From: an uncultured Bacteroidales bacterium
Lineage (GTDB): Bacteria; Bacteroidota; Bacteroidia; Bacteroidales; F082
Reading direction: 5' to 3'
Assembly (NCBI GenBank): GCA_947307415.1
Contig: CAMZJA010000009.1
Span: forward strand, 1 to 64,000
Length of the DNA: 64,000 bases
Shown here: positions 24,725 through 34,541 of the stretch, one piece after another
Numbering within the stretch: position 1 is the stretch's first letter
Layout: each line of letters starts with the position of its first letter
Position numbers and translations under genes: made by a program
The notes under the pieces: generated by a model
The model's database searches: none
What the model was told of the DNA's origin: nothing
Seen by the model: only the letters and a program-made list of their open reading frames with translations

Positions 24725-25747
24725 ATGAAAAGACTTTTTATCACTATCGCAATTTTATTTGCAACAACAGCAGGAATTCGCGCACAGTACACCAATCTCA
24801 CCGAAGCCGTAGATTTTACAGCAACCGACTGCCACGGCAACGAGATTCATCTTTTTGACATTTTAGACCGCGGTCAGGCAGTCTTCATCGATTTCTTCTT
24901 TTTGACTTGCGGACAATGCCAGGTTATAGCACCTTATATTAATGGTGCGTACACCGCCACAGGCTGTAACCAACATGATGTCTTTTTCATGGAAATATCA
25001 TATATCGACAGCAACAGCAATTGCCAGCAATGGATTGATCAATATGGCGTTCAGTATCCGACAATTGGAGTGGAAGGTGGTGGAAACGAGATTTTCGATA
25101 TTTATGGTATCGCCGGATGCCCTACCCTGATTCTCATCATGCCTGACAGAAGCATCCCTATCCAAGGATTCCAGCAGCTATATCCGTTCTCGGCCAACGA
25201 TGTTATTAACGCTCTCGCACAATATGGCGGCATCCAGCAATACAGCTGCGAAACAATTGACTGCGACGCACCGTCAGACCTTTCTTTGTTGATGGCAAAT
25301 GATGTGGTTACATTGAACTGGAACGCGTCAGCGACAGCCATTTCTTACAATGTCTATCGTAATGGCTCAAAGATTGCAACAGTAAACGAGACCTCATTCG
25401 TCGACAGTGATTTGGAAGATATGCAGGAATATTGCTACAAAATCACAGCCAACTGCGATGGCTATATGGAAAGCGACCCCACCAACGAGGAATGCATCAC
25501 CTTTGAGGGCGTCGATGAGAATGAGACAGAAAGCTTCAAATTGTTCCCTAATCCGGTTAAAGATATCCTGACAATAACAGGCAACAACATTGAAAACATC
25601 GTGATTTACAATGCTTTGGGACAAAAAGTCGATGAGGTTAAAACTGTTGAAAATTCGATCAGCATCTCAACGGCAAATTATAACGATGGCGTTTATTTCA
25701 TAAAAATCAATGAAAACCAGACAAAACGTTTTGTTGTCTCGCACTAA
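24725..25747 (+). CDS. Secreted thioredoxin-fold protein with FN3 and T9SS sorting domain
   Basis: 340 aa. Signal peptide 1-21 (ending RAQ), then a TlpA-like thioredoxin domain (about 25-175) with the redox-type TCGQC (C-x-x-C at about 60-65), a fibronectin-III-like domain (about 185-262; WNASATAISYNVYRNG), and a type A T9SS sorting domain (FPNPVKDILTI ... GVYFIKINENQTKRFVV, non-contiguous). A surface thiol-disulfide role is inferred. It has its own consensus promoter. Confidence 0.85.
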   Translation: MKRLFITIAILFATTAGIRAQYTNLTEAVDFTATDCHGNEIHLFDILDRGQAVFIDFFFLTCGQCQVIAPYINGAYTATGCNQHDVFFMEISYIDSNSNCQQWIDQYGVQYPTIGVEGGGNEIFDIYGIAGCPTLILIMPDRSIPIQGFQQLYPFSANDVINALAQYGGIQQYSCETIDCDAPSDLSLLMANDVVTLNWNASATAISYNVYRNGSKIATVNETSFVDSDLEDMQEYCYKITANCDGYMESDPTNEECITFEGVDENETESFKLFPNPVKDILTITGNNIENIVIYNALGQKVDEVKTVENSISISTANYNDGVYFIKINENQTKRFVVSH

Positions 25748-25871
25748 GGATAAGCCAAATAAAGAGGTTAAATTTCTTTGTAATTCAGGCAGTACGGTGA
25801 AGATAAGAAAGGATCTGTTGGTGTTTCAGAAGATTCAATAAACATTATTTTATCAGTTTCCGAAAAATCAC

Positions 25872-25879
25872 TATTTTTG
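25872..25879 (+). promoter_or_regulatory. -7 box for thiL
   Basis: TATTTTTG, 20 nt upstream of the start codon. The rest of the 150-bp gap shows no other signal. Confidence 0.5.
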
Positions 25880-25899
25880 CATAAAAATTTATTACAAAA

Positions 25900-26934
25900 A
25901 TGGCAGATCAGGAAACTATCACTAACCTCTCGGAACTCGGCGAATTTGCGCTCATCGATAAACTCGTCAAAAACGTCAAGATTTACAACGACTCAACGCT
26001 GAAAGCCGTCGGCGACGACGCGGCCGTTATCGACCATAAAGACGAGCAAACGCTTGTCTCCGTTGACATTCTCTGCGAAGGAGTGCACTTCGACATGACA
26101 TACTGTCCGCTGAAACACCTCGGCTACAAGGCAGCTGTCGTCAACTTCTCAGATATTTACGCGATGAACGGCACCCCGACACAGATCGTGGTCGGACTCG
26201 GCATCAGCAGCAAATATTCCGTAGAGGCCATTGAAGAGATTTACCGTGGCATCCGCCTCGCCTGCGACCGCTATCATGTTGACCTCGTCGGAGGCGACAC
26301 AACAGCTTCAAAATCAGGACTTTTCATCTCGATAACCGTCATCGGAAAGGCTAAAAAAGAAGACATCGTCTATCGCGACGGCGCAAAACCTAACGATTTG
26401 CTTTGCGTGAGCGGAAACCTCGGTGCAGCCTACACCGGATTGCTAATTCTCGAACGTGAAAAAGCCGCTTTCATGGCCGACCCGAACATGCAACCTGAAT
26501 TTGCCGGATACGATTATATTTTGGAACGTCAGCTGAAACCTGAAGCTCGTCGCGATATCGTCGAAAAACTCAAAGAAATAAAGGTGAAGCCGACTTCAAT
26601 GATTGATATTTCCGACGGACTGGCTTCTGAGGTTCTGCATCTCTGCAAAGAGTCGAAGGTGGGATGCATGGTTTACGAAGACCGTATCCCGATGAACCAG
26701 AAGACGATACAAACTGCCAAAGATTTCAACATTGTGCCTAGCATCGCGGCGCTCAACGGCGGCGAAGATTACGAGCTTCTGTTCACCGTCGCGCAAAACG
26801 ACTACGAGAAAGTGAAGGATTTGGACGACGTCCGCATCATCGGCTACATGACCGCCGACGAAGGCCAAGCCAACCTCATAACACCTGATAATCATCAGAT
26901 TCCGATTGAAGCGCAGGGATTCAAACATTTTTAG
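25900..26934 (+). CDS. thiL: Thiamine-monophosphate kinase
   Basis: 344 aa, PurM-like fold. It phosphorylates thiamine monophosphate to thiamine diphosphate with ATP in the cytoplasm. GDDAAVIDHKDEQTLVSVDIL is the metal/ATP-binding N-terminal segment (read in two parts), with VNFSDIYAMNGTP and LVGGDTTASKSGLFISIT as further signatures and MIDISDGLASEVLHLC in the second half. A heptamer hairpin lies between it and uvrC. Confidence 0.93.
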   Translation: MADQETITNLSELGEFALIDKLVKNVKIYNDSTLKAVGDDAAVIDHKDEQTLVSVDILCEGVHFDMTYCPLKHLGYKAAVVNFSDIYAMNGTPTQIVVGLGISSKYSVEAIEEIYRGIRLACDRYHVDLVGGDTTASKSGLFISITVIGKAKKEDIVYRDGAKPNDLLCVSGNLGAAYTGLLILEREKAAFMADPNMQPEFAGYDYILERQLKPEARRDIVEKLKEIKVKPTSMIDISDGLASEVLHLCKESKVGCMVYEDRIPMNQKTIQTAKDFNIVPSIAALNGGEDYELLFTVAQNDYEKVKDLDDVRIIGYMTADEGQANLITPDNHQIPIEAQGFKHF

Positions 26935-27027
26935 TTAAAGGTTAAAAGAGTAAAGTTAAAAGAGACAAAACCAAGTCTTTTAACTTTCAATCATAATCCT
27001 TTAACTTTTAACTCTTAACTTTTAACC
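26935..27027. repeat. Heptamer array H3 (GTTAAAA/TTTTAAC), inverted arms
   Basis: Left arm of GTTAAAG/GTTAAAA-type units, loop of about 12 nt, right arm CTTTTAACTTT ... CTTTAACTTTTAAC... up to the uvrC start codon. Same architecture as H1 but a different heptamer. It fills the whole thiL-uvrC gap. Confidence 0.85.
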
Positions 27028-28797
27028 ATGATATCCGACAAGATAACCTCGATTCTAAAAACCATCCCGACATCGCCGGGAGTTTACCAGTACTTCGACG
27101 AGTCTGGCGAGATTATTTATGTCGGCAAGGCAAAGAACCTAAAGCGCAGAGTATCAAGCTATTTCAATAAAGAACAGACTGGAAAGACACGACTTTTGGT
27201 CAGCAAAATCGCTGATATCCGTTTTACCGTGGTTGGCAGCGAAGCGGAGGCTTTTCTGCTCGAAAACAACTTCATCAAGCAGTATAAGCCGCGCTACAAC
27301 ATCATGCTCAAGGACGACAAGACGTATCCTTGGATTTGCATTAAAAACGAGCGTTTCCCGCGTGTTTTCCTCACCAGAAAAAAGGTCAACGACGGCTCGC
27401 TTTACTATGGCCCCTACCCTTCCGTGATGACAGCGAGAACGCTTCTCGACATACTGAAACAGGTTTATCCTTTAAGGACTTGCAAGCATCTGATGAACCG
27501 TCCGTGCCTTGAATATCATATCGGCAACTGCAAGGCTCCATGCGCCAACCTCATCTCCGAAGAGGATTATAACTCGATGATTTCCAATGTAAAAGAAGTC
27601 ATAAAAGGTAATATTTCCGGAGTTTTAAAGGATTTAAAAGCGCAGATGATGGACCACGCCTCGCGTCTCGAGTTCGAGCAGGCGCAGCTCATCAAACGGA
27701 AATATGATCTTCTGGAGAATTATCATGCACGCAGCATCGTGAGCAGTAATACGCTTCACGATATGGAGGTTTTCTCCTTCGACGATGCCGACAGCTCGTT
27801 CTACGTCAACTACATGCGCATCATCCAAGGTGCGATAATCCAATCGTTTTCTATCGAGATGAAACGCAAGCTGGAAGAGACTCCGGAAGAACTTTTATCA
27901 TTGGCTATCATTGAGTTACGCCAACGTTTCGAGAGCAACGTAAAAGAGATTATTGTGCCGCTGAAGCTCGACATGGAACTCGACAACGTGAAGTTCACCA
28001 TCCCACAAAAAGGCGAGAAATTCGAGATTTTGGCACTCTCAACCCGTAACGCAAAGCAATACCGTTTAGAAACCGAAAAACTGCGTTCATTGGTCGATCC
28101 TGAGCGTCATTCAAAAAGGATTTTAGCAGAGTTGCAAAAGGATTTACATCTTTCGGAACCGCCAGCGGTTATTGAATGTTTCGATAACTCCAACTTCCAA
28201 GGTGACTACGCCGTGGCTGGCATGGTGCAATTTGTGAACGGCAAGCCAAACAAGGCCGGTTATCGTCATTTCAACATCAAAACGGTGGAAGGTCCCGACG
28301 ACTACGCTTCGATGCGCGAGGTAGTCCGCCGTCGCTATTCACGCCTCGTAGAAGAAGGCAAAGAGCTGCCGGATCTAATCATCACCGATGGCGGTAAAGG
28401 TCAGATGGAGGTGGTTCGTCAAGTCATTGAGGACGAACTGCATATCAACATCCCGATTGCTGGTCTCGCGAAAAACGACAGTCACCGTACCAACGAGCTT
28501 TTGTTCGGTTTTCCGCCTCATGTAGTGCAACTGAAACCCAACTCCAGCGCTTTCCACCTACTCGCACAGATTCAAGAAGAGGTGCACCGCTTCGCAATCA
28601 GTTTCCACCGTAAAAAATTCGAGAAAGGCTTTGTGCATTCCGAACTTAACGACATCAAAGGCATAGGAAAGACTACAGCCGAGAAACTGCTTCTCGAACT
28701 GAAATCTGTTAAAAACATTAAAACTACTGATTTACAACGACTTAGCGAGATTATCGGACCAGCCAAAGCAAAAATAGTCTTCGACCACTTCCACTAA
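27028..28797 (+). CDS. uvrC: Excinuclease ABC subunit UvrC
   Basis: 589 aa nuclease that makes both incisions in nucleotide excision repair. N-terminal GIY-YIG domain (GVYQYFDESGEIIYVGKAKN), UVR motif near 205 (LEFEQAQLIKRKYDLLE), C-terminal RNase H-like domain with ECFDNSNFQGDYAV and ITDGGKGQ, and helix-hairpin-helix tail (LNDIKGIGKTTAEKLL). Usual length. Its stop overlaps the convergent lipoprotein stop within CTAA. Confidence 0.97.
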   Translation: MISDKITSILKTIPTSPGVYQYFDESGEIIYVGKAKNLKRRVSSYFNKEQTGKTRLLVSKIADIRFTVVGSEAEAFLLENNFIKQYKPRYNIMLKDDKTYPWICIKNERFPRVFLTRKKVNDGSLYYGPYPSVMTARTLLDILKQVYPLRTCKHLMNRPCLEYHIGNCKAPCANLISEEDYNSMISNVKEVIKGNISGVLKDLKAQMMDHASRLEFEQAQLIKRKYDLLENYHARSIVSSNTLHDMEVFSFDDADSSFYVNYMRIIQGAIIQSFSIEMKRKLEETPEELLSLAIIELRQRFESNVKEIIVPLKLDMELDNVKFTIPQKGEKFEILALSTRNAKQYRLETEKLRSLVDPERHSKRILAELQKDLHLSEPPAVIECFDNSNFQGDYAVAGMVQFVNGKPNKAGYRHFNIKTVEGPDDYASMREVVRRRYSRLVEEGKELPDLIITDGGKGQMEVVRQVIEDELHINIPIAGLAKNDSHRTNELLFGFPPHVVQLKPNSSAFHLLAQIQEEVHRFAISFHRKKFEKGFVHSELNDIKGIGKTTAEKLLLELKSVKNIKTTDLQRLSEIIGPAKAKIVFDHFH

Positions 28798-29138
28798 TTT
28801 TTCATCCTCGCCAAACGAACCTCAACAGAATCCATAATTCTTATAAGTGTTTGAGGCTCAACATCATTGTAATATTTGACATTCTCTTTGAATATCGAAT
28901 CGGTGATGCCGTAATGCGCAAAAATAGTATCGAAACCCTGTGTTTTCAGATAAGCCGTCTTCTGGTTCACATTCTTCTTGTAGCTTATCGTCGCCTCCAT
29001 TATCTGGACGTCGGTCATCACGTTAACCATCTGAGGCTCAGTCAACAACACAGTGGGAACTGGCCTTTTATTCTCGCTGTCACAGCTGAAGAAAAAGAGT
29101 AAACTAAAAGTAAAAAAGACTATTTTTAATCCATTCAT
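28794..29138 (-). CDS. DUF4296 lipoprotein
   Basis: 114 aa. Lipoprotein signal with lipobox LFFFSC (Cys at about 19), followed by a helical DUF4296 domain (MVNVMTDVQIMEATISY, then FDTIFAHYGITDSIFKENVKYYN). Function unknown; the family is common in Bacteroidota. Starting further upstream (29183) would translate 15 codons of a REP-like element and place them before the signal peptide, so 29138 is chosen. Confidence 0.8.
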   Translation of the reverse strand: MNGLKIVFFTFSLLFFFSCDSENKRPVPTVLLTEPQMVNVMTDVQIMEATISYKKNVNQKTAYLKTQGFDTIFAHYGITDSIFKENVKYYNDVEPQTLIRIMDSVEVRLARMKN

Positions 29139-29153
29139 ATTTTTAATTTTGAG

Positions 29154-29297
29154 TTTCCTCGCACTTCGTGCTCGGAATGACAATCAATTTGTTTTAATAT
29201 CGCGCGGCATGACGGTTCTTACTATTAGTAAGTCCCTTCAAGCCGCGCCTAATTGTATCATATTTGTTCCTGTCATTCCGAGCGGAGCGAGGAATCT
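29154..29297. repeat. Composite REP pair R2 (BIME-like) between DUF4296 and recQ
   Basis: Two inverted REP units, 29154-29183 (GTTTCCTCGCAC...GGAATGACA) and 29271-29297 (TGTCATTCCGAG...GGAATCT), flank a spacer that has its own nested palindromes: GCGCGGC/GCCGCGC enclosing CTTACTATTAGTAAG. The right unit contains the recQ stop codon. Confidence 0.8.
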
Positions 29298-31500
29298 AGT
29301 TTCCAACTTCCGACAGGAACTGAATTCTCATCAATCGCACTTCTTCCTCTTCGTATTCGTTCTCGCCGAGGGTCTTCATCGCCGTCTCAAGATCATCACT
29401 TTCAGCCTCTCTGAAATACTGGATGATATCCTCCTGATGATACTGGTCGATGTTGTCGCGAGTGTAATATCTGATGTCGAGATGGGTTCCGCTTGCCACA
29501 ATGCTTTCAATTTCGGTCAAAAGCTCGTCAAATTCGAGGTTCTTCGAATAAGCGATATCTTCGAGCGGAATTTCCTTATCGATATTTTGTATGATGCTGA
29601 TTTTCAATGCCGATTTGTTAACCACCGACTTCACCACCATATCGTTCGGACGTGTAATCTCGTTCTCCTCGACATATTCTTTGATAAGGTCGATAAACGG
29701 CTGACCGAATTTCTGAGCCTTGCCAGCGCCAACACCCGCAATCTGTGTCAACTCTTCCATCGTTATAGGATACTGGATTGCCATATCCTCGAGCGACGGG
29801 TCTTGGAAAATAACGAATGGCGGCAGGTTTTTCTTCTTTGCTATGGTCTTGCGGAGGTCTTTCAGCATCGAGAACAAGGTCTTGTCGGTGCCTGAATCCT
29901 TCGAAAGTGCCACTCTTTCCTCATCGAAATCGTCTTCATCACCCTTGTCGTAATCGTGATCCATTGCCACCATCACAGGATACGGTTTCTTGATGAAATC
30001 TTTGCCTTCCTTCGGCACCTTCAAGATTCCGTAGTTGTCGATATCTTTCGTAAGTAATTTATTTACAAGGGCTTGACGAATTATCGAAGTCCAATATTTC
30101 TCGTCGTGATCGTCGCCGGCACCGAAATATTCGTTGGTGTCGTGCTTCGCCGTCTTGATGTCGCCAGTCTCTTTACCTGCAAGAAGTTCCGAGATATGCT
30201 TGGTTTTGAACAGCTGTTTCGTAGCCAAAACCGCCTCGATAACGAGTTTGATATCTTCCTGACCGTCAAATCTCACCTTCGGGTTGAGGCAGTTGTCGCA
30301 AGCGCCGCAGTTTTCCTTGTCGTATTCCTCGCCAAAATAATGCAACAGCAGCTTGTGGCGGCACACCGGCGATTCGGCGTATGTCACGGTCTCGTTCAAG
30401 AGCTCGCGAGCGATCTCCTGCTCTGCGACGTTCTTGCCTTTATTGAATTTCTCAAGCTTATGAATGTCTTCGTAGTCGTAGAACGCTATGCAGTTGCCTT
30501 CGCCTCCGTCACGACCGGCACGGCCAGTCTCCTGATAGTAACCTTCAAGGCTCTTTGGCATATCGTGGTGAATCACGAAACGGATATCCGGCTTGTCGAT
30601 GCCCATTCCGAAAGCGATGGTAGCCACAATGACGTCGACCTCCTCCATCAGGAACTTATCCTGGTTCTCCTTACGCGTCTGGCTGTCCAAACCTGCATGG
30701 TATGGCAACGCTTTGATGCCGTTAACTTGCAGAGTCTCAGCGAGTTCCTCCACTTTCTTACGGCTTAAAGTATACACGATACCCGATTTTCCAGGGTTCG
30801 ATTTGATATATTTTATGATGTCTTTGACGACATCTTTTGTCTTAGGTCTTACCTCGTAATACAGATTCGGACGGTCGAACGACGATTTAAAGATCTTAGC
30901 GTCTTGAATCTCAAGGTTTTTCATGATATCCTGCTGCACTTTAACCGTAGCGGTGGCAGTCAATGCAATGATAGGCAGTTTCGGGTTTATGGCGTTGATA
31001 ATAGGGCGCAAACGGCGATATTCCGGACGGAAGTCGTGACCCCATTCAGAAATACAGTGCGCCTCGTCGATGGCAAAGAAAGCGATGTCCAAGCCGCGCA
31101 AAAACTCCAGTGTCTCCTCTTTCGTCAGCGATTCAGGAGCCACATAAAGCAGCTTGGTCTTTTTGTTCACAAGGTCTTCCCTCACCTGCATCAGCTCCGC
31201 TTTCGACAGCGATGAGTTCATCACGTGGGCTATTCCGGTGTCGGCACCAAAGTTGCGAATCATATCCACCTGATTCTTCATCAAGGCAATAAGTGGTGAA
31301 ACCACAATCGTCGTGCCTTCGCTCATCAAGGCTGGCAGCTGGTAGCACAATGATTTACCGCCACCCGTAGGCATCAGCACAAAAGTGTTGTTACCTGAGA
31401 GAATACTCTTTATGATGGCTTTCTGATTGCCTTTAAATTGGTCAAAACCAAAGACATTCTTCAGTAAATCATGTAAACTTTTTTCATCAATTTTTGCCAT
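29296..31500 (-). CDS. recQ: ATP-dependent DNA helicase RecQ
   Basis: 734 aa 3'-5' DNA helicase of recombination and replication restart. PTGGGKSLCYQLPA (Walker A), AIDEAHCISEWGHDFRPEY (DEAH), YYQETGRAGRDG (motif VI), zinc-binding Cys cluster in CRHKLLLHYF...CGACDNC, winged helix, and HRDC-like region (ITMEELTQIAGVGAGKAQKFG). Longer than E. coli RecQ, with an extra C-terminal region as in Bacteroidota forms. The stop TAG is the first triplet of a REP unit, so the last residues may have been altered by the insertion. Confidence 0.95.
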   Translation of the reverse strand: MAKIDEKSLHDLLKNVFGFDQFKGNQKAIIKSILSGNNTFVLMPTGGGKSLCYQLPALMSEGTTIVVSPLIALMKNQVDMIRNFGADTGIAHVMNSSLSKAELMQVREDLVNKKTKLLYVAPESLTKEETLEFLRGLDIAFFAIDEAHCISEWGHDFRPEYRRLRPIINAINPKLPIIALTATATVKVQQDIMKNLEIQDAKIFKSSFDRPNLYYEVRPKTKDVVKDIIKYIKSNPGKSGIVYTLSRKKVEELAETLQVNGIKALPYHAGLDSQTRKENQDKFLMEEVDVIVATIAFGMGIDKPDIRFVIHHDMPKSLEGYYQETGRAGRDGGEGNCIAFYDYEDIHKLEKFNKGKNVAEQEIARELLNETVTYAESPVCRHKLLLHYFGEEYDKENCGACDNCLNPKVRFDGQEDIKLVIEAVLATKQLFKTKHISELLAGKETGDIKTAKHDTNEYFGAGDDHDEKYWTSIIRQALVNKLLTKDIDNYGILKVPKEGKDFIKKPYPVMVAMDHDYDKGDEDDFDEERVALSKDSGTDKTLFSMLKDLRKTIAKKKNLPPFVIFQDPSLEDMAIQYPITMEELTQIAGVGAGKAQKFGQPFIDLIKEYVEENEITRPNDMVVKSVVNKSALKISIIQNIDKEIPLEDIAYSKNLEFDELLTEIESIVASGTHLDIRYYTRDNIDQYHQEDIIQYFREAESDDLETAMKTLGENEYEEEEVRLMRIQFLSEVGN

Positions 31501-31525
31501 AGTTAACGCATTTAAAAATAATCGT

Positions 31526-31555
31526 TATCTTTGCATCGTTATTTTTACAAAGTTA
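31526..31555. promoter_or_regulatory. Divergent -7 boxes of recQ and kdsD
   Basis: Plus strand TATCTTTG (31526-31533) faces kdsD. Minus strand TAACTTTG (31548-31555) faces recQ, 47 nt upstream of its ATG. The two promoters overlap head-to-head, so the polymerases should compete. Confidence 0.5.
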
Positions 31556-31604
31556 TAACTTTTCATTTTAATAAAGCAAGAAAAATTTAAAAAATTTTTT
31601 GACG

Positions 31605-32561
31605 ATGGAAAATTTACGCGAAATTGCACTGCAAGTCATTGATAATGAAGCCAATTCGATATTAGGATTAAAGTCACTTCTCACCGATGATTTCGAAAAA
31701 GTGGTCGAATTAATCTATAATTCGAAGGGTAACGTCATCGTTTCGGGCATAGGAAAAAGTGCAAACATAGCGCAAAAAATAGTAGCAACGCTCAATTCCA
31801 CGGGCACCACAGCCGTCTTCATGCACGCCGCCGACGCCATCCACGGCGACCTTGGCATCATACGCGACGACGACGTGGTGATCATAGTGTCGAAGAGCGG
31901 CGAGACACCGGAAATCAAAGTATTGATACCTTTGATCAAGATCAGGAAAAACAAACTCGTTGCCATAGTTGGCAACTGCAAGTCATATCTGGCAAGTCAG
32001 GCCGACTTCGTCCTCGACACCACGGTGCCGCGTGAAGCTTGCCCTAACAACCTCGCCCCTACCAGCAGCACAACAGCTCAGCTCGTGATGGGCGACGCAT
32101 TGGCGGTAGCTTTGCTGAAACTGCGCGGCTTCACTGCTGAAGACTTCGCTAAGTTCCACCCGGGTGGCGCTCTCGGCAAACGTCTCTATCTCACCGTGGG
32201 CGACCTCTGCGTGAGAAACGGACTGCCACAAGTGAAACCTAACGACATCATGACACAGGCCATCATCGAGATATCCGAGAAGATGCTCGGCGCGGCGGCG
32301 GTAATAGAAAACGGCAACCTCGTGGGCATAGTCACCGACGGCGACCTGCGACGCATGCTGATGAAACACCCTAACATAGAGGCGGTGCAAGTCAATGAGA
32401 TCATGACGAAAAACCCGACAACCATCGACAAGACCGCACACGTCGCCGACGCGCTTAATATCATGCAAAGCAAGGAAATATCAGTGCTTCCGGTGATGGA
32501 ACACGGCAAATATGTTGGCATGATTCATATTCACGATATTATCAAGGAAGGAATTATATAA
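31605..32561 (+). CDS. kdsD: Arabinose-5-phosphate isomerase (KdsD/KpsF/GutQ)
   Basis: 318 aa. It makes D-arabinose 5-phosphate, the first intermediate of Kdo for LPS. N-terminal SIS domain ([24 protein letters not shown], split; KSGETPE), [13 protein letters not shown], and two CBS domains at about 205-318. The ATG at 31605 is used rather than a TTG two codons upstream. The stop shares one base with the lptB start, linking Kdo synthesis to LPS export. Confidence 0.95.
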   Translation: MENLREIALQVIDNEANSILGLKSLLTDDFEKVVELIYNSKGNVIVSGIGKSANIAQKIVATLNSTGTTAVFMHAADAIHGDLGIIRDDDVVIIVSKSGETPEIKVLIPLIKIRKNKLVAIVGNCKSYLASQADFVLDTTVPREACPNNLAPTSSTTAQLVMGDALAVALLKLRGFTAEDFAKFHPGGALGKRLYLTVGDLCVRNGLPQVKPNDIMTQAIIEISEKMLGAAAVIENGNLVGIVTDGDLRRMLMKHPNIEAVQVNEIMTKNPTTIDKTAHVADALNIMQSKEISVLPVMEHGKYVGMIHIHDIIKEGII

Positions 32562-33298
32562 TGTTACTCAGAACCGATACTTTAGTCAAGAAATACAAGC
32601 AACGCACCGTCGTGAAGGGCGTGAGCATCGAGGTAAACCAAGGCGAGATCGTCGGACTTCTCGGTCCTAACGGCGCCGGCAAAACCACCACTTTCTACAT
32701 GATTGTGGGACTCATCAAACCGTTCTCGGGTCACGTTTACCTTGATAATGAAGAAATTACAAAGTTCCCAATGTACAAACGCGCTCAGATCGGCATCGGA
32801 TACCTCGCCCAGGAAGCCTCTGTGTTCCGCCAGATGTCGGTGGAAGACAATATCTACTCGGTGATGCAGTTTAAGAAAAACATGACCAACGAGCAACGTA
32901 AAGACAAGCTCGAGTCGCTGCTCGACGAGTTCGGTCTGCAACATATCCGCAAAAGCAAAGGCATCCAACTCTCAGGCGGCGAACGCCGTCGTTGCGAGAT
33001 AGCGCGCGCATTGGCAATAGACCCGAAATTCATCCTCCTCGACGAGCCTTTCGCCGGCGTCGACCCTATCGCGGTTGAAGATATTCAACGTGTTGTAGCG
33101 AAGTTAAAAACGAAAAATATTGGTGTTTTGATCACCGACCACAACGCCAACGAGACGCTGTCAATCACCGACCGCGCTTACCTGGTGTTTGAAGGTCAAT
33201 TGCTGAAAGCAGGCACACCAGAAGAACTCGCCAACGACCCTGTCGTGCGCAGCCATTATCTGGGTTCTAACTTTGAATTGAGAAAGAAGGAGTTTTAA
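32561..33298 (+). CDS. lptB: LPS export ABC transporter ATPase LptB
   Basis: 245 aa ATPase that powers LPS extraction from the inner membrane with LptFG. Walker [10 protein letters not shown] at 35-43, signature [15 protein letters not shown], Walker [14 protein letters not shown] with the LptB-type [12 protein letters not shown]. It starts on the last base of kdsD. The stop overlaps the convergent M16 peptidase stop in TTAA. Confidence 0.95.
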   Translation: MLLRTDTLVKKYKQRTVVKGVSIEVNQGEIVGLLGPNGAGKTTTFYMIVGLIKPFSGHVYLDNEEITKFPMYKRAQIGIGYLAQEASVFRQMSVEDNIYSVMQFKKNMTNEQRKDKLESLLDEFGLQHIRKSKGIQLSGGERRRCEIARALAIDPKFILLDEPFAGVDPIAVEDIQRVVAKLKTKNIGVLITDHNANETLSITDRAYLVFEGQLLKAGTPEELANDPVVRSHYLGSNFELRKKEF

Positions 33299-34539
33299 TC
33301 ATCCTGACCTTTGAAAATCAAGAGATTAACTTTATTTTTATCGTAAATGTCGTTAGCGATTTCAAGCAAGTCGCCCGACGTTATTTTCTCGAGCTTCGCT
33401 ATCGTCTCAGGCAAGGTCTCGATGTGTTCCTCAAAGAATCCTGCCCTCACCATGCTCAGCAAATCGTTCATTCCCGACTCGTTGCTCAAGGCCACCTGCC
33501 CTATAAGCTGTTTCTTGGCGTTCGAAAGCTGCAAGGTGCCGAGTTTCTGCGTCATCAGCTTATTTAACTCCTTGTAAACCAACTCGATAGAACGTTCCTG
33601 CGAGTGCGGGTCGACACCCATATAGATAGTGTAGTTGCCAGTGTCGGAATACGCATTGTATTGTGACTCAATGGTATACGCGAAGCCGTATTTCTCACGG
33701 ATGTTGAGGTTCAGCCTCGTGTTCATGCCCGGACCGCCCAAGATGTTGTTCAAAAGTATGAGCTTCAGCTTGCGCTCATCGGTATATTTATACGCCAACC
33801 CTCCCATGATGACGTGAGTGAGATGGTTCTTACGTTCTTCAATACGCGCCGTAGGTGTGTTCGCAACAAACGGCACACGTTCAAACGGCAACGCATCACC
33901 TTGATAATCAGCGAAATACTTATTTGCAAGCTTCAAGAAATCAGCGAAAGAAATGTTGCCGATGCACGCCAGCACCATCCTGTCGGGAGCGTAATGCTGG
34001 TTGCGGAACTTCACTATGTCATTGCGGGTGTATTTCTCAACTAAATCGATGGTTCCCAATATGTTACGCCCAAGCTGATGCCCACGGTAAATAAGATTTT
34101 CAAACTCATCAAAGATCTCGTCGGCAGGAGTGTCGCGATAGGAGTTTATCTCATCGAGAATCACCTCTTTCTCCTTCTCCATCTCGTTTTCAGGGAAGGT
34201 GCTGTTGAAGATAACGTCGGCAAAGAGATCCATCGCCTTGCTGATATGTTCCTTCAGAAACGAGGCGTGTATGCAGGTCTCCTCCTTAGTGGTGAACGCG
34301 TTGAGCTCGCCGCCCACATTCTCTAGGCAGCTCAATATATGATAAGCCTTACGGCGTTTTGTGCCTTTAAAAACAAGGTGTTCGATGAAATGCGCCAGCC
34401 CGTTCTCGTCCTCTTTCTCGTCGCGCATTCCTGCGTTGACCATCAGGGCTAAATGCGATAATTCACCAGCGCGGTGCCGGTGAATTACCTTTATTCCATT
34501 CGATAAAATTGCTTGCGAAATTATCTTTTCGTCTGACAT
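33295..34539 (-). CDS. M16 (pitrilysin-type) zinc peptidase
   Basis: 414 aa. The inverted zinc motif HFIEH (HxxEH, about residues 47-51) is present with the downstream glutamate region ([14 protein letters not shown]). The second half is the non-catalytic M16 domain ([20 protein letters not shown]). No signal peptide is visible, so it is probably cytoplasmic, processing peptides of unknown identity. It begins 2 nt after a lipoprotein gene stop. Confidence 0.93.
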   Translation of the reverse strand: MSDEKIISQAILSNGIKVIHRHRAGELSHLALMVNAGMRDEKEDENGLAHFIEHLVFKGTKRRKAYHILSCLENVGGELNAFTTKEETCIHASFLKEHISKAMDLFADVIFNSTFPENEMEKEKEVILDEINSYRDTPADEIFDEFENLIYRGHQLGRNILGTIDLVEKYTRNDIVKFRNQHYAPDRMVLACIGNISFADFLKLANKYFADYQGDALPFERVPFVANTPTARIEERKNHLTHVIMGGLAYKYTDERKLKLILLNNILGGPGMNTRLNLNIREKYGFAYTIESQYNAYSDTGNYTIYMGVDPHSQERSIELVYKELNKLMTQKLGTLQLSNAKKQLIGQVALSNESGMNDLLSMVRAGFFEEHIETLPETIAKLEKITSGDLLEIANDIYDKNKVNLLIFKGQDD

Positions 34540-34541
34540 TT

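Noticed and set aside
29053..29895. 280-codon plus-strand open frame over DUF4296, REP pair and recQ
   Set aside because: It crosses two real genes and the repeat; the translation has no family features.
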